Source: Vogesella aquatica
GTDB lineage: Bacteria > Pseudomonadota > Gammaproteobacteria > Burkholderiales > Chromobacteriaceae
Assembly (NCBI RefSeq): GCF_028548455.1
Contig: NZ_JAQQLF010000005.1
Coordinates: 124,001 to 188,000 of the forward strand
DNA length: 64,000 nucleotides
Direction of reading: 5' to 3'
The first letter of the stretch is position 1; each line of letters begins with the position of its first letter. Of this stretch, positions 25,677 to 36,101 are shown in pieces. The position numbers and the translations under genes were made by a program. The notes below the pieces were generated by a model. That model made no database searches. It saw nothing but the letters and a program-made list of their open reading frames with translations, and had not been told where the DNA came from.

Positions 25677-26522
25677 ATGTTATCGCTGCGCCATATCGCC
25701 TGGCTGTGTGTGTTGCTAACAGCCTGCAGCCAGGCGGCCATTACCATCCGTTACCCGCTACTGGCTACTGCCAACGACCCGCAACAGCAGTACATGCTGG
25801 GGCTGCTGCGCCTGGCCTGCACCAAGGCCGGTGAAAACTGCAAGCTGCAAGCTGCCCGCCCGATGGTACAAAGCCGCGCCATCCTGCAGTTGCAGCGCCC
25901 GGACAGCAGCATAGACCTGCTATGGACGATGACCAGCAAAGAGCGTGAACACCAGCTTCAGCCGGTACGCATCCCGCTGTACAAGGGGCTGATAGGCTGG
26001 CGGGTTGCCCTGCTGGGGGAAGGCCGGGAACAACTGCTGGCCGATGTGCATAATATCAATGACCTGCGCGCCTATAGCGCCGGCCAAGGCCATGACTGGC
26101 CGGACGTGAATATCCTGCGCGCAGCCGGCCTGACCGTACTGACCTCGTCCGACTACGAGCCGCTATTCAGCATGCTGAACCAGCAACGTTTCGATTATTT
26201 CCCACGCGCTGTGATCGAGGTGGAAAACGAGTACCAAGCGCATCGCAATAGCGGTATCAGCATCGACCCGCATATCCTGATCCACTACCCCACGGCGTTC
26301 TACTTCTTTGTGGCGCCGGGCAACAAGACCTTGGCAGGCATACTGGAAAGCGGGCTGGAGCGTGCCATCGCCGACGGCAGCTTCGATCGCCTGTTCCGGC
26401 AGTTCCATGCAGGCGCCCTGCGCCGGCTGCAGCTGAACAAGCGGGTGGTCATCCGGCTGGACAATCCCTTGCTACCGGCGGAAACACCGCTACAACGCAA
26501 AGAGCTATGGTATAGCCCCTAG
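25677..26522 (+). CDS. periplasmic solute-binding-like protein (family 3 fold)
   Basis: 281-aa secreted protein. The signal peptide LSLRHIAWLCVLLTACSQA is followed by a beta-strand start AITIRYPLLATANDPQQQYMLGLLRLACTKAG that resembles periplasmic binding protein domains. Later segments (ADVHNINDLRAYSAGQGHDWPDVNIL, LFSMLNQQRFDYFPRAVIEVENE, FFVAPGNKTLAGILESGLERAIADGSFDRLFRQ) match family-3 binding-protein organisation. No permease genes are adjacent, so it may serve as a sensor or orphan binding protein. ATG 25677 is chosen because a GGAGG site lies 10 nt before it. Confidence 0.7.
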   Translation: MLSLRHIAWLCVLLTACSQAAITIRYPLLATANDPQQQYMLGLLRLACTKAGENCKLQAARPMVQSRAILQLQRPDSSIDLLWTMTSKEREHQLQPVRIPLYKGLIGWRVALLGEGREQLLADVHNINDLRAYSAGQGHDWPDVNILRAAGLTVLTSSDYEPLFSMLNQQRFDYFPRAVIEVENEYQAHRNSGISIDPHILIHYPTAFYFFVAPGNKTLAGILESGLERAIADGSFDRLFRQFHAGALRRLQLNKRVVIRLDNPLLPAETPLQRKELWYSP

Positions 26523-26540
26523 CCACCCGGGCGATGAAAA

Positions 26541-26573
26541 CAACAAGGCCGCGCCCGGGGCGCGGCCTTGTTG
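26541..26573. terminator. bidirectional hairpin between convergent genes
   Basis: A 15-bp perfect stem (CAACAAGGCCGCGCC and complement) with a 3-nt loop lies between the solute-binding-like gene and the convergent FMN reductase gene. The T-run is weak. Confidence 0.7.
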
Positions 26574-26595
26574 CGTGGCCAATGCCGGAACGGCA

Positions 26596-27141
26596 TCAGC
26601 CTTTCAGCTGTGCATGCCAGGCCTGCAATGCGGCCAACTGCTTGCGGATATTTTCCTGGATCGTCGCGTCCAGCAGGTTGCCATCACCGTCAAACCCGCC
26701 GGCAAAGGCATTGGCAAATACCTCGGGCTGATTCAGTACGTGCAGGTTCAGGTACACGCACACCTGGCGCAAGTGGTACTGCGCGCGCGAGGTTCCCATG
26801 CCGCCACCGGCCCCCATGATGGCCGCCGGCTTGCCCGCCAGCAGCGCGTTGCCCGGCTCGCGCGAGGCCCAGTCCAGCGCGTTTTTCAGCGCCGGGGCGA
26901 TGGAGTAGTTGTACTCCGGGCAGGCAAACAGCAGCGCGTCGGCAGTGGCCAGCTGGCCCAGCAGGCGCTGTACGGGCGCGGGCTTGTCGCTGATGTCGGC
27001 GTTGTAAAACGGCATATCGGACAGGTCGGCGATGGTCAGCTGCATGCCTGCCGGCAGGTTGGCCGCAGCGTAGCGCAGCAGGCCTTTATTGGCGGATTTC
27101 TGCCGCAGGCTGCCACAAATGGCAACAACGTTCAGGCTCAT
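26596..27141 (-). CDS. NADPH-dependent FMN reductase (ChrR/YieF-like)
   Basis: Flavodoxin-fold quinone or chromate reductase of 181 aa. The FMN phosphate loop GSLRQKSANKGL (residues 10-21) and the flavin-contacting PEYNYSIAPALKNALDWASR near residue 75 are typical, as is AIMGAGGGMGTSRAQYHLRQV. It is last in an operon with an MFS transporter and a RidA-like protein, all probably governed by the divergent LysR regulator. It likely performs two-electron reduction of quinones; the physiological substrate is unknown. Confidence 0.9.
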   Translation of the reverse strand: MSLNVVAICGSLRQKSANKGLLRYAAANLPAGMQLTIADLSDMPFYNADISDKPAPVQRLLGQLATADALLFACPEYNYSIAPALKNALDWASREPGNALLAGKPAAIMGAGGGMGTSRAQYHLRQVCVYLNLHVLNQPEVFANAFAGGFDGDGNLLDATIQENIRKQLAALQAWHAQLKG

Positions 27142-27205
27142 GGCGTACTCCTTGGTGGTGACTCATCCGGTATACGCCATCACCGCGTCATCCGCCAGCC
27201 TGACA

Positions 27206-27676
27206 TCAGGCCGCAATGGCGACCATGTCCAGCTCCACCGCCGCGTTCTTGGGCAACTGGTAAACACCCACCGAGGTACGCACGTGCACGCCGGCCTCGC
27301 CCAGCAGCTGGTACAGCAGGGCCGAGGCGCCATTGGCCACCTCGCTCTGGCGGGTGAAGTCTGCCGCGCTTTGTACATACACGTTCAGGCGCAGGATGCG
27401 TGCTACCCGCTCCAGCGAGCCCAGGTGCTGATACAGCAACACCAGCGCGCGCAGGCAGGCGATGCGGGCTGCACGCTGCGCCTCGGCTTCGCTGCAGCGC
27501 TCCCCCACGCGGCCGCATACCACCACCTGGCTGCCCACACGCGGGATCTGGCCGCTAATGTGCAGCTCCTGCCCGTGCTGCAGCAGCGGTACGTACTGCC
27601 CGCCGATCTGCAGCGCCTCATTCGGGTCCAGCCCCTCGGCGGCACAAGCCGCCGCCAGTTGTTGGTCGCGAGTCAT
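27206..27676 (-). CDS. RidA-like protein (long YjgF subgroup)
   Basis: 156-aa protein of the RidA superfamily. It differs from the short form at 11868: it has an N-terminal helix (DQQLAAACAAEGLDPNEAL), YVPLLQHGQELHISGQIPRVG, AARIACLRALVLLYQHLGSLERVARILRLNVYV and VRTSVGVYQLPKNAAVELDMVAIA. This matches the subgroup often annotated as L-PSP endoribonuclease, used with transporters and reductases. It begins 13 nt after the MFS stop, so the genes are co-transcribed. Ligand and reaction are unknown. Confidence 0.85.
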   Translation of the reverse strand: MTRDQQLAAACAAEGLDPNEALQIGGQYVPLLQHGQELHISGQIPRVGSQVVVCGRVGERCSEAEAQRAARIACLRALVLLYQHLGSLERVARILRLNVYVQSAADFTRQSEVANGASALLYQLLGEAGVHVRTSVGVYQLPKNAAVELDMVAIAA

Positions 27677-27689
27677 CGCATGCTCCCTA

Positions 27690-28928
27690 TCATTTCAATA
27701 CCGGCAGTGGCTCGACTTTGCGCAGCTGCCAGGTCAAGTACAAACACAGACACAATAGCGCACCAATCAGCCCGGCTACGCCCGGCCAGCCGTCCAGCCG
27801 CCACATCAGGCCGGAGCCACTACCGATAAAGGCCGAACCCAGGTAATACGATGTCAGGTAAAACGCCGAGGCCAGCGCGCGGGCGTGTTGCACGCGGCGG
27901 CCAACCCAGCTGGCTGCCACCGAGTGCGCGGCAAAAAAGCCAAAGGTAAACAGCGCCACACCGGCCACCACCAGCCACAGGTTCTGGCTCAGCGTCAGCA
28001 GCAGCGCCGGCAGCATCAGCGCCACCATTTTCCACAACACCACACGGCGGCCGTAGCGGTCGGCCCAGCGCCCGCCCAGGCCGGACGACACCATGCCCAC
28101 CACGTACAGCAGGAAAATCAGGCCTATGGCGCTTTGCGACAGCCCGAACGGTGCCGCCTGCAGGCGAAAACCCAGGTAGTTGTACAGGCTGACAAAACCG
28201 CCCATCAGCATGAAGCCCAGCAAAAACAGGCGCGACAAACCAGGGTCACGCCAATGCTGGCGGCTATCCGCCAAGACACTGGCCAGCGATACCGGGCGCG
28301 GCACAAAGCGGCGCGACGGCGGCAGCAGCTTCCAGAACACCAGCGCGGCCAGGGTACCCATCACCGCCAGCGCCAGCAGCCCGGCCTGCAAGCCCCAGGC
28401 GTCGGCCACCACCGCCGCCACGTAGCGCCCGCTCATGCCACCCAGCGCGTTGGCCGCAATGTACAAGCCCACCGCGCGCCCCAAGGACTCCGGCGCCAGC
28501 TCCTCGGACAGATAAGATAGCGCCAGCGCCGGCAAGCCCGCCATCAGCACGCCAAACAGCGCCCGCCACCACAGCAGCCAGCCAAAACTGCTGCTCCACA
28601 CCGCCAGCCACGATAGCAGCACCCCGCCGGCCAGCGAGGCCACCATCAAGGGCGTGCGGCCAACCCTTTCCGCCAGCAGGCTGGCCGGAATCAGCAGCAG
28701 CGCCATGGGCAAGGTGGCAGAAGACAGCACCGCGCTGGCCGCTGCGGGCGACAGACCATACTGCGCGGCAAACAAAGGCATCAATGGCTGTACGCCGTAC
28801 AGCAGGGCAAACGTCGCAAAGCCGCCAATCGCCGCCGCCCAGGTGGCGCGCCACCAGGCGGCAGAGCCAGCGTGATGCGGGGTAGTATCGCCAGCCACAC
28901 GGGCCAGCACAGCAGAAGCACAAGACAT
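27690..28928 (-). CDS. MFS transporter, YnfM-like
   Basis: 12-helix major facilitator protein of 412 aa. The motifs fit the DHA1 arabinose/drug exporter branch: YGVQPLMPLFAAQYGLSPAAASAVLSSATLPMALLLIPASLLAERVGRTPLMV (motif A at LAERVGRTP near residue 82), ALSYLSEEL and SGLGGRWADRYGRRVVLW. In E. coli ynfM likewise sits beside the LysR gene ynfL, which supports the pairing here. It is first gene of the MFS-RidA-FMN reductase operon. The substrate is unknown. Confidence 0.9.
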   Translation of the reverse strand: MSCASAVLARVAGDTTPHHAGSAAWWRATWAAAIGGFATFALLYGVQPLMPLFAAQYGLSPAAASAVLSSATLPMALLLIPASLLAERVGRTPLMVASLAGGVLLSWLAVWSSSFGWLLWWRALFGVLMAGLPALALSYLSEELAPESLGRAVGLYIAANALGGMSGRYVAAVVADAWGLQAGLLALAVMGTLAALVFWKLLPPSRRFVPRPVSLASVLADSRQHWRDPGLSRLFLLGFMLMGGFVSLYNYLGFRLQAAPFGLSQSAIGLIFLLYVVGMVSSGLGGRWADRYGRRVVLWKMVALMLPALLLTLSQNLWLVVAGVALFTFGFFAAHSVAASWVGRRVQHARALASAFYLTSYYLGSAFIGSGSGLMWRLDGWPGVAGLIGALLCLCLYLTWQLRKVEPLPVLK

Positions 28929-28993
28929 GATCCAACACCTTGTCAGGGAATGGTGTCAGCCTAGGCTTGGCGCATGGCAACGTCCAATATATA

Positions 28994-29019
28994 TTTCAAT
29001 AAGCATTAATACATTGAAA
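28994..29019. promoter_or_regulatory. LysR-type binding palindrome in the divergent promoter
   Basis: TTTCAAT (28994-29000) and ATTGAAA (29013-29019) are perfect inverted arms separated by 12 bp. They lie directly before the LysR start and in the shared 98-bp region with the divergent MFS gene. Confidence 0.65.
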
Positions 29020-29026
29020 GTATCAA

Positions 29027-29926
29027 ATGGAGCTGCGACACCTGCGCTATTTCGTGGCAGTAGCCGAAGAGCTGCACTTCACCCGCGCTGCCGAGCGCCT
29101 GCACATGGCACAGCCGCCGCTTAGCCAGCAGATACGTGCGCTGGAAGACGAGCTGGGCGTACGCCTGTTCGAGCGGCACCAGCGTGCGGTCAAACTTACC
29201 GCGGCCGGCGAGCGCTTTTTGCTACGCGCGCGCGCCCTGCTGGAGGGCGCCAGCCAGGCCGCCGACGAGGCACGCCGTGCCGCCCGGGGCGAAATTGGCG
29301 AGCTGAATATCGGTTTTACCTCCTCGCTGCCGCTGATGTCGCTGCTGCCGGCCGCACTGCAGCGCTTTCGCCAGCAACACGGCAACGTCACCCTGCACTT
29401 TCACGAAGAATTTACCCGCGAGCAGTTCCAGCTACTGGGCAGCAACAAGCTGGACGTCGGCGTGGTGCGCTTCAATGGCGAAGAGGACACGCCGGGGATT
29501 GCACTGCGCGAAGTGCGGCGCGACCGCCTGTGCGCGGTGCTGCCGCGCAGCCACCCGCTGGCGGCCAGCAGCGGCATTGACCTGACACAGCTGGCAGGCG
29601 AACGCATCATCGGCTACCCGTCCAGCACTGGTAACTGGCTTACCCGCCGCCTGGAAAAACTGGCACGCGAGGCCGGTTTCGAGTGGCGCGTCCACCAGCT
29701 GGCCGGTGAGGCCACCACCCAGATCGGCCTGGTGGACGCCGGGCTGGGCGTAGCAGTACTACCGGCACCGCTGCAGTGCGTGCAGCTGCCCGGCATCTGC
29801 TATGTGCCGCTGCTGGATAGCCACGCCTACATGACGCTGACCGTGGCCTGGCGCGAACGCGACAGCTCGCCGCTGGTCGCCGCTTTTGTGGACGCCATGC
29901 TGGCCGCCGGTGCGGCCGCGCCCTAG
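29027..29926 (+). CDS. LysR-family transcriptional regulator
   Basis: 299-aa regulator. N-terminal winged helix-turn-helix (LRYFVAVAEELHFTRAAERLHMAQPPLSQQIRALEDELGVRLFER, residues 4-48), linker helix, and the effector-binding domain starting around ARGEIGELNIGFTSSLPLMSLLPAAL. It is transcribed away from the MFS-RidA-FMN reductase operon across a palindromic site, the classical arrangement for a LysR activator of its neighbour. Confidence 0.94.
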   Translation: MELRHLRYFVAVAEELHFTRAAERLHMAQPPLSQQIRALEDELGVRLFERHQRAVKLTAAGERFLLRARALLEGASQAADEARRAARGEIGELNIGFTSSLPLMSLLPAALQRFRQQHGNVTLHFHEEFTREQFQLLGSNKLDVGVVRFNGEEDTPGIALREVRRDRLCAVLPRSHPLAASSGIDLTQLAGERIIGYPSSTGNWLTRRLEKLAREAGFEWRVHQLAGEATTQIGLVDAGLGVAVLPAPLQCVQLPGICYVPLLDSHAYMTLTVAWRERDSSPLVAAFVDAMLAAGAAAP

Positions 29927-29941
29927 CCCTGGCCGGCACAC

Positions 29942-29969
29942 AAAAAAGCCGGTGCACAGGCACCGGCTT
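29942..29969 (-). terminator. terminator of the alcohol dehydrogenase gene
   Basis: AAGCCGGTGC pairs with GCACCGGCTT; on the minus strand TTTTTT follows. It also separates the convergent LysR gene. Confidence 0.9.
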
Positions 29970-29995
29970 GGGCACTACCCGATAAGGCTACCCGC

Positions 29996-31126
29996 TTACA
30001 GGGCGGCGCGATAAATCGCTTCTACTTCGGCCTGCGTCGGCTGCACCGGGTTGGTCAGGCCGCAGGCGTCTTTCAACGCGTTGGCCGCCAGTGTCGGAAT
30101 ATCGGCATCTTTCACCCCCAGCTGGGTCAGGCCGGCCGGAATACCCACATCGGCCGCCAGCTGACGGATGGTAGCCAATGCTGCCTCGGCACTGGCTTCG
30201 GCACCCAGCGCCACCGCCACATCGGCCAGGCGGGCCGATGCGACGCGGGTATTAAACGCCTGCACGTGCGGCAGCAGTACCGCATTGCACACACCGTGCG
30301 GCAGGTCGTAGAAGCCGCCCAGCTGGTGCGCCATGGCGTGCACATAGCCCAGCGACGCATTATTGAACGCCATACCGGCCAGGAACTGGGCGTAAGCCAT
30401 CTGCTCGCGCGCCACCATGTCCTTGCCATTGCTGACGGCGGCACGCAGGTTGGCCGCAATCAGGCTGACCGCTTTCAGTGCGCAAGCGTCGGTAATCGGG
30501 TTGGCCGCGGTGGAGACATAGGCTTCTACCGCGTGCGTCAGCGCATCCATACCGGTAGCGGCGGTCAGGCTGGCCGGCATGCCAACCATGGTTTCCGGGT
30601 CGTTCACCGACAGGATGGGCGTGGTGTGCTTGTCCACAATGGCCATTTTGATATGGCGCGATTCGTCGGTAATGATGCAGAAACGGGTCATTTCGCTGGC
30701 GGTACCGGCGGTGGTGTTGATGGCCACCAGCGGCAGCTGCGGCTTGGCCGACTTGTCTACACCTTCGTAATCCTGGATCTTGCCGCCATTCACCGCCACC
30801 AGCGCGATGGCTTTGGCGCAGTCGTGCGGCGAGCCGCCACCCAGCGAGATCACGCTGTCACAGGCTTTATCCTGCAGCAGCGCCAGGCCGGCATTCACGT
30901 TGGCCGTAGTGGGGTTAGGCTGCACACCGTCAAACACGAAAGACTGGATATCCGCTGCGGCCAACTTCTGTTGCACCTGGGCGACCAGGCCGGCCTTCAC
31001 CAAGCCGGTATCGGTGACGATCAGGGTGCGGCGCAGACCACGGGCCTGCATGGCGTCTACTGCTTTTTGTACGCTACCGGCGCCCATCAGGTTAAGTGCG
31101 GGGATGTGGAATTCGCTAACAGCCAT
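29996..31126 (-). CDS. iron-containing alcohol dehydrogenase
   Basis: 376-aa group III NAD-dependent alcohol dehydrogenase. Visible features are the Rossmann region [16 protein letters not shown] near residue 97, the [16 protein letters not shown] block, and metal ligands in [16 protein letters not shown] (Asp and His near 195-200), [20 protein letters not shown] (His near 262-266) and [15 protein letters not shown] (His near 276). It is close in pattern to YiaY/AdhB-type enzymes that interconvert ethanol and acetaldehyde or oxidise other short alcohols. It is monocistronic. The 290-bp upstream gap holds AT-rich promoter-like DNA with TATAAT. Confidence 0.93.
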   Translation of the reverse strand: MAVSEFHIPALNLMGAGSVQKAVDAMQARGLRRTLIVTDTGLVKAGLVAQVQQKLAAADIQSFVFDGVQPNPTTANVNAGLALLQDKACDSVISLGGGSPHDCAKAIALVAVNGGKIQDYEGVDKSAKPQLPLVAINTTAGTASEMTRFCIITDESRHIKMAIVDKHTTPILSVNDPETMVGMPASLTAATGMDALTHAVEAYVSTAANPITDACALKAVSLIAANLRAAVSNGKDMVAREQMAYAQFLAGMAFNNASLGYVHAMAHQLGGFYDLPHGVCNAVLLPHVQAFNTRVASARLADVAVALGAEASAEAALATIRQLAADVGIPAGLTQLGVKDADIPTLAANALKDACGLTNPVQPTQAEVEAIYRAAL

Positions 31127-31373
31127 TTTCTTGCCCTTTCATGAAAACGATCTCATGCCTGCAGGCTACGCTTTCTGGCCAAGCGCTTTTTGCGCCAAAT
31201 CAAGTGACACCCACGCTACAAATTATATTAATCGGCAATGAACTTTCACTTACCAACCCTGTCACGCTGGAAAACACCCCGCCGCAGCCCCAAGCAATTA
31301 ACCATCACACTGGCTGGCTTTTCGCTGCATGGCAAAAAATACTGAAATCGATACCAAAGCAGTGGCAGACAGC

Positions 31374-31397
31374 AAAATGCCGCCCGCAGGCGGCACA
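31374..31397 (-). terminator. terminator of nrdJ
   Basis: TGCCGCC pairs with GGCGGCA and is followed on the minus strand by TTTT. The rest of the 31127-31417 gap shows no gene. Confidence 0.75.
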
Positions 31398-31417
31398 GGG
31401 TCACCACGTTTACCGGG

Positions 31418-34288
31418 TTAGCCGCACGCCCCTACGTGGCCGCAGGCGGTGCAGAATTCGCAGCCGTCTTTCTTGATCAGTGCCCGGTTACCGCATTCGG
31501 GGCAGGCTTTGCCCGCCATGGTTGCCGCCGCGGGGCTGACCACGCTGTTACCAAACAGCTCGCCCTGCTCCGGCACCATCACGCCCATATCCTCTACCGG
31601 CACACCTTCTTCGCTGAGGATGCCCAGCATGGCGTAACGGTGGATGATCAGCCGCGCCAGATACGCCTCGGTAGACGGCCAGCTTTGCGACTTGTCGCTG
31701 CCCGGTGTGCGGGCAAAAAAGTCGGCCTGCGGCTCGGCGTAGCTTTGCAGCTTGCGCAGCTTCATGCCTATCCACGCCGGGTCGATCACGCGCATGTCCA
31801 GGCTGAGCATCTTGCACAGCCCGTCCAGCTCGCGCGGGTAGTGGCCGGCCAGCCACATGGAGTACGGCCGGCGCTGGCCATTGGGCAGCACCAGCTCTTT
31901 CACGAACAGGGCAAAATCGTCGCCGGTTTGCGGGTTGACTACATCTACCGACCAGCTGATGGTGCCATCGGCACCGGATTTGGGCTCCTTGCGGGCAAAC
32001 AGCGCGTCCATCACCGGCGTGGCGTCGCCGTCGGCGCCTTCCAGCGCGCCCAGCTGTGCCACGCGGTATTTCACCACGCGCGCCAGCGCGGCGGCGGCGG
32101 CGCTGCTCTGCAGCGCACCGTCGGCCAGCTCCACGCGGTAATGGCGGTCGCCACGGGTGGCGGCCAGGGCGTCCAGCTTGGCGGCCAGCCAGGCGCGGTC
32201 GCGGCAGCGCATGTCCATGGATAGCGTTTTGGCGATGGCGCCCAGGCCACGCGGCACGTCGCCATTGACCCAGCATTCGAACGGCAGCGCCGCTTCGCCC
32301 GGCTGGCTGCCATCGATATGACCCACCATCACGGCAAAATCGCCCTCCTCGCCTTCTACCATGAAGGTCCACGACGGGTTGCCGTGCTTGAGCTTGGGCC
32401 GGTGCGGCCACTTGAGGCTGGCCAGCGCCGGGCTGGGCGCGCTGTTCAGCGTAATGCGGCGGTCCGGGTCGCTCTGGTTCAGGTCTTGCGGCAGCGTCTG
32501 GCTGCCAGGGTTGGCCGCAGCCGGCGCCACCGACAGTACCGAGCCCAGCACGCTATTGGGGCGGTAGGTGGTGATGCCTTTCAGTCCGGCGCGCCAGGCT
32601 TCCAGGTACAGGCTTTCGAAGTCGTCAAACGGATAGTCGGCCGGCACGTTTACCGTCTTGGAGATCGCCGTATCGATAAACGGCGCCACCGCCGCCACCA
32701 TGCGCATGTGGTCCAGTGCGCTCATCTGCAGCGCGCTGACAAAGTAATCGGGCAGCGCGCTGGTATCGCCGCCCTGCATGCGGTACACGCGGTAGGCGTG
32801 GTCTTCTACCAGGTATTCCTGCTGGCTGCCGTCGGCCATGCGCTTTTTACGGGTGTAGAACCAGCTGAACGGCGGCTCGATGCCGTTGGATGCATTGTCG
32901 GCAAACGCCAGCGAGATGGTACCGGTAGGCGCAATCGACAACAGGTGCGAGTTGCGGATGCCGTGCTGGCGGATGCGCGCCTGAATCGCTGCCGGCAGCC
33001 GGCTGGCGCAGTGTGGTGCCGCCAGGTAGCGCTCGGCGTCGAATAGCGGGAACGCGCCCTTCTCGATAGCCAGGTCTACCGAGGCGTCGTAAGCGGCGTC
33101 GCGCATGCGCTCGGCGATGCTCGCGGCCAACCTTCTGCCCTCTTCGCTGTCGTAGCGCACGCGCAGCATGATCAGCGCGTCGCCCAGCCCGGTAAAGCCC
33201 AGCCCCACCCGGCGCTTGTTTTGTGCTTCGCGCTCTTGCTCCACCAGCGGCCACACGGTGAGGTCCAGCACGTTGTCCAGCATGCGGATGGCCGTACGCA
33301 CCACCTGCTCGAAGGCGGCGTAGTCAAAGCTGGCGTGCTCGCCAAACGGCTGGCGCACAAAGCCGCACAGGTTGATAGAACCCAGGTCGCAGCAGCCGTA
33401 GTCGGGCAATGGCTGCTCGCCGCACGGATTGGTGGACTCGATCACTTCGCAGTACGACAGGTTGTTGTCGGCGTTGATCTTGCTCATGAACAGCACGCCG
33501 GGCTCGGCGTGGTCGTAGGTGCTGTGCATGATCTGCTGCCACAGCTCGCGCGCACGCACGGTGCGGTATACCCACAGGCCGTCTTCGCGCTGGTAGCTGC
33601 CGGGGAAGGCGCTGTTGGCCGGGGCCACGGCGTGGGTCAGCGGCCAGTCGCCGTCGGCCTCTACCGCCTGCATGAAGGCGTCGGACACGCCCACCGACAT
33701 ATTGAAATTGCGCAAATCGCCCTGGTCTTTGGCGTGGATGAAGTCTTCGATATCCGGGTGGCTCACGTCCAGCACGCCCATTTGCGCACCACGGCGCGCG
33801 CCGGCCGACTCGACTGTTTCGCAGCTGCGGTCGAACACCCGCATATAGGAAACCGGGCCGGAAGCGCGGCTATTGGTGCCCTTGACCTGGGCGCCACGCG
33901 GGCGGATGCGGCTAAAGTTGTAGCCCACGCCGCCGCCACGGCGCATGGTCTCCGCCGACTGCAGCAGCGCCTCGTAAATACCGACCTTGCCGTTTTCGCT
34001 TTGCGAAACCGCATCGCCCACCGGCTGTACAAAGCAGTTGATGAGGGTGGCTTTGAGGTCGGTACCGGCGGCCGAATTGATGCGCCCGCCTGGAATAAAG
34101 CCCTGGTCCAGTGCGGCAAAGAATAAGGGCGCAAAGCGCGCCGGGTCGCTCTCCAGCTCGGCCAGCGCCCGCGCGACGCGCTGGCGTACTTCGCTCATGC
34201 TCTGCTCGCCGTTCTTGGCGTATTTTTCCAGCAGCACTTCACGCGAAATGTCTTGTTCCACCCATGCCATTGCCTGCTCCCATTCCAT
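31418..34288 (-). CDS. nrdJ: adenosylcobalamin-dependent ribonucleotide reductase (class II)
   Basis: 956-aa enzyme that reduces ribonucleotides to deoxyribonucleotides with B12, independent of oxygen. The catalytic region has [12 protein letters not shown] (first redox Cys), [16 protein letters not shown], the active-site [23 protein letters not shown] near residue 285, [22 protein letters not shown] and a fused C-terminal extension. The extension carries DUF-like repeats ([27 protein letters not shown] and [33 protein letters not shown]) and a terminal zinc knuckle CPECGN...[14 protein letters not shown] 34288 is chosen; GTG 34294 is possible. A NrdR-like box lies 40 bp upstream. No cobalamin riboswitch is apparent. 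Confidence 0.95.
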   Translation of the reverse strand: MEWEQAMAWVEQDISREVLLEKYAKNGEQSMSEVRQRVARALAELESDPARFAPLFFAALDQGFIPGGRINSAAGTDLKATLINCFVQPVGDAVSQSENGKVGIYEALLQSAETMRRGGGVGYNFSRIRPRGAQVKGTNSRASGPVSYMRVFDRSCETVESAGARRGAQMGVLDVSHPDIEDFIHAKDQGDLRNFNMSVGVSDAFMQAVEADGDWPLTHAVAPANSAFPGSYQREDGLWVYRTVRARELWQQIMHSTYDHAEPGVLFMSKINADNNLSYCEVIESTNPCGEQPLPDYGCCDLGSINLCGFVRQPFGEHASFDYAAFEQVVRTAIRMLDNVLDLTVWPLVEQEREAQNKRRVGLGFTGLGDALIMLRVRYDSEEGRRLAASIAERMRDAAYDASVDLAIEKGAFPLFDAERYLAAPHCASRLPAAIQARIRQHGIRNSHLLSIAPTGTISLAFADNASNGIEPPFSWFYTRKKRMADGSQQEYLVEDHAYRVYRMQGGDTSALPDYFVSALQMSALDHMRMVAAVAPFIDTAISKTVNVPADYPFDDFESLYLEAWRAGLKGITTYRPNSVLGSVLSVAPAAANPGSQTLPQDLNQSDPDRRITLNSAPSPALASLKWPHRPKLKHGNPSWTFMVEGEEGDFAVMVGHIDGSQPGEAALPFECWVNGDVPRGLGAIAKTLSMDMRCRDRAWLAAKLDALAATRGDRHYRVELADGALQSSAAAAALARVVKYRVAQLGALEGADGDATPVMDALFARKEPKSGADGTISWSVDVVNPQTGDDFALFVKELVLPNGQRRPYSMWLAGHYPRELDGLCKMLSLDMRVIDPAWIGMKLRKLQSYAEPQADFFARTPGSDKSQSWPSTEAYLARLIIHRYAMLGILSEEGVPVEDMGVMVPEQGELFGNSVVSPAAATMAGKACPECGNRALIKKDGCEFCTACGHVGACG

Positions 34289-34326
34289 GACCACACCACC
34301 ATATGTAGCACCCCAATCGTCAGATT

Positions 34327-34342
34327 ACACAATTTTTAGTGG
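34327..34342. promoter_or_regulatory. NrdR-box-like site before nrdJ
   Basis: On the minus strand CCACTAAAAATTGTGT matches the NrdR consensus ACACWATATATWGTGT at 13 of 16 positions. It lies about 40 bp upstream of the nrdJ start. Only one box is obvious, whereas NrdR usually binds a pair. Confidence 0.5.
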
Positions 34343-34449
34343 TGCCGGGCATTGATGGGGGTCAAGGGCGAAGCGAGGCCCCCACCGCCGGCCTGGCGCG
34401 TGCTTAGCAACGTCGCCACCTCCCAGGCTACACCGCCGCAGAAACAGAA

Positions 34450-34469
34450 ATGCCTCCCGCAGGAGGCAT
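34450..34469 (-). terminator. terminator of the chemoreceptor gene
   Basis: ATGCCTCC pairs with GGAGGCAT around 4 nt, followed on the minus strand by a T-rich tail. Confidence 0.75.
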
Positions 34470-34490
34470 CTTTGGCAGCCCGCCAGCGGG

Positions 34491-36101
34491 CTAGGTGCGG
34501 AAGCGGTTTACCGAGGCACGCAAGACTTCGGCTTGCTGATGGATGGCATTCACCTGCTCTACCGCGTTGCTGGCAGAGGACAAAGCATCTTCCACCACAC
34601 CGGCCACCTGCTCCACGCTGCCGGCGATACTGGTACCGGCCTTGCTCTGCTCGGACATGGCCAGCGCTACCGAGCGGATGCGGCTGAGCGAGTCCTGCGC
34701 ACGGCTGTTGATCGCCTGCAGCGCACTGGACGCCTCCTGCACACGGGTCACGCCTTGCTCTACCACCGGGGCGATGCTCTGCACCTGGCTGGATACCGTG
34801 CCGGTATCGGCCACCACGGCTTGCACAATGGCCGAAATTTCGTCGGTGGCCAGCGCGGTACGCTCGGCCAGTTTACGCACTTCGTCGGCCACCACGGCAA
34901 AGCCGCGTCCGGTTTCACCGGCCCGGGCGGCTTCAATCGCCGCATTCAGCGCCAGCAGGTTAGTCTGGTTGGCAATCTCGCGAATGGTTTCGGCAATGCC
35001 GCTGATGTTGCGTGTGCGTTCTGACAGCGAGTGCACCTGGGTATTCACCTCGCCGATCTGGCTGGCAATCAGTTCGATATGGCGGCTGGCTTCGCTGGTC
35101 AGCACCGTACCGCTGGCCGCCTCGTCTACCGTGTGGCGGGCATCGTTTTCGTTATCGCGGGCGCTGGCGGTAACGTGGTCGATGCTGACCGACAGCTGCT
35201 CGATGGCTGCCGCAGCCGAGGCGGTGGATTCGCTGGCATTGTGCGACACGCTTTGCAAATGGCCCATATGCTGCTTGAGCTGGTTGCCGGCGTCGGCAAT
35301 ATCGTGGCTGCCGGTGCGGATATCGGTAATGATTTGTGCCAGCTTGTGCTGCATGCTGTGCATGCTGCCCAGCAGGCTGCTTGACGGGCCGTTGACCACG
35401 ATTTTTTCGGTAAGGTCGCCTTCGGCAATACGGCGCACCACTGCCGCAGCATAGGCCGGGTCGCCACCCAGCGAGCGCAGGATACTGCGCGACAGCAACC
35501 AGGCCAGTACACCCACGGCCACAATGCCGATGAGCACAAACAGCAGCATCAGACGCGCTTCGCGCCAGAAAATCTCGTCGATATCATCCACAAAAAAGCC
35601 GGTGCCCACCACCCAGCCCCAGGGCTGGGCACGCACCACACCGTTCAGCTTGGGGATGTCCACGTCGCTGCCCGGGCGCGCGGCCATTACGTACACCATG
35701 CCGTACTGTGCCTTGCCCAGCGCTTCGGCATACACCTCTACCGAGGTGCGGCCATCCTGCCCTTTGCCGCCGTCGTCATACTTGCCGATGCGCGACTCCT
35801 TCGGGTGGTACAGCATCACGTTGCCGCTGTCGCGCACAAAGAAATACACCTCTTTGGTGCGCACCATGGATAGCGCTTTCAGCGCCTGTTGTTTGGCCTC
35901 GGCCTCGGGCAGCTTACCCTCTGCCGCCAGCTTGGCGTGGCGCTCTACAATATTTTCTGCCACCTGCAACAAGTGGGTAATCTGGGTTTCTTTTTCGTGC
36001 AGCAAGCCCTGTTTTTTGAAATACAGCGACATGCCACCCAGCAGTAGCAGGCCAAACAGGCTGGCCAGGGTAAGAATCAGCAGGCGGGTAGACAGCTTCA
36101 T
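34491..36101 (-). CDS. methyl-accepting chemotaxis protein with single Cache sensor
   Basis: 536-aa transmembrane chemoreceptor. N-terminal helix [22 protein letters not shown], a periplasmic sCache_2-type domain (about residues 35-190; [51 protein letters not shown]), a second helix [25 protein letters not shown], and a cytoplasmic signalling domain with the hairpin-tip sequence [22 protein letters not shown]. It lacks a C-terminal CheR-binding pentapeptide. sCache_2 receptors often sense small carboxylates; the ligand here is unknown. ATG 36101 is chosen with GAGGA upstream. Confidence 0.94.
   Translation of the reverse strand: MKLSTRLLILTLASLFGLLLLGGMSLYFKKQGLLHEKETQITHLLQVAENIVERHAKLAAEGKLPEAEAKQQALKALSMVRTKEVYFFVRDSGNVMLYHPKESRIGKYDDGGKGQDGRTSVEVYAEALGKAQYGMVYVMAARPGSDVDIPKLNGVVRAQPWGWVVGTGFFVDDIDEIFWREARLMLLFVLIGIVAVGVLAWLLSRSILRSLGGDPAYAAAVVRRIAEGDLTEKIVVNGPSSSLLGSMHSMQHKLAQIITDIRTGSHDIADAGNQLKQHMGHLQSVSHNASESTASAAAAIEQLSVSIDHVTASARDNENDARHTVDEAASGTVLTSEASRHIELIASQIGEVNTQVHSLSERTRNISGIAETIREIANQTNLLALNAAIEAARAGETGRGFAVVADEVRKLAERTALATDEISAIVQAVVADTGTVSSQVQSIAPVVEQGVTRVQEASSALQAINSRAQDSLSRIRSVALAMSEQSKAGTSIAGSVEQVAGVVEDALSSASNAVEQVNAIHQQAEVLRASVNRFRT

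Noticed and set aside
34295-34449. Cobalamin riboswitch before the B12-dependent nrdJ
   Set aside because: No B12-box-like sequence could be found in the leader; only the NrdR-like box stands out.
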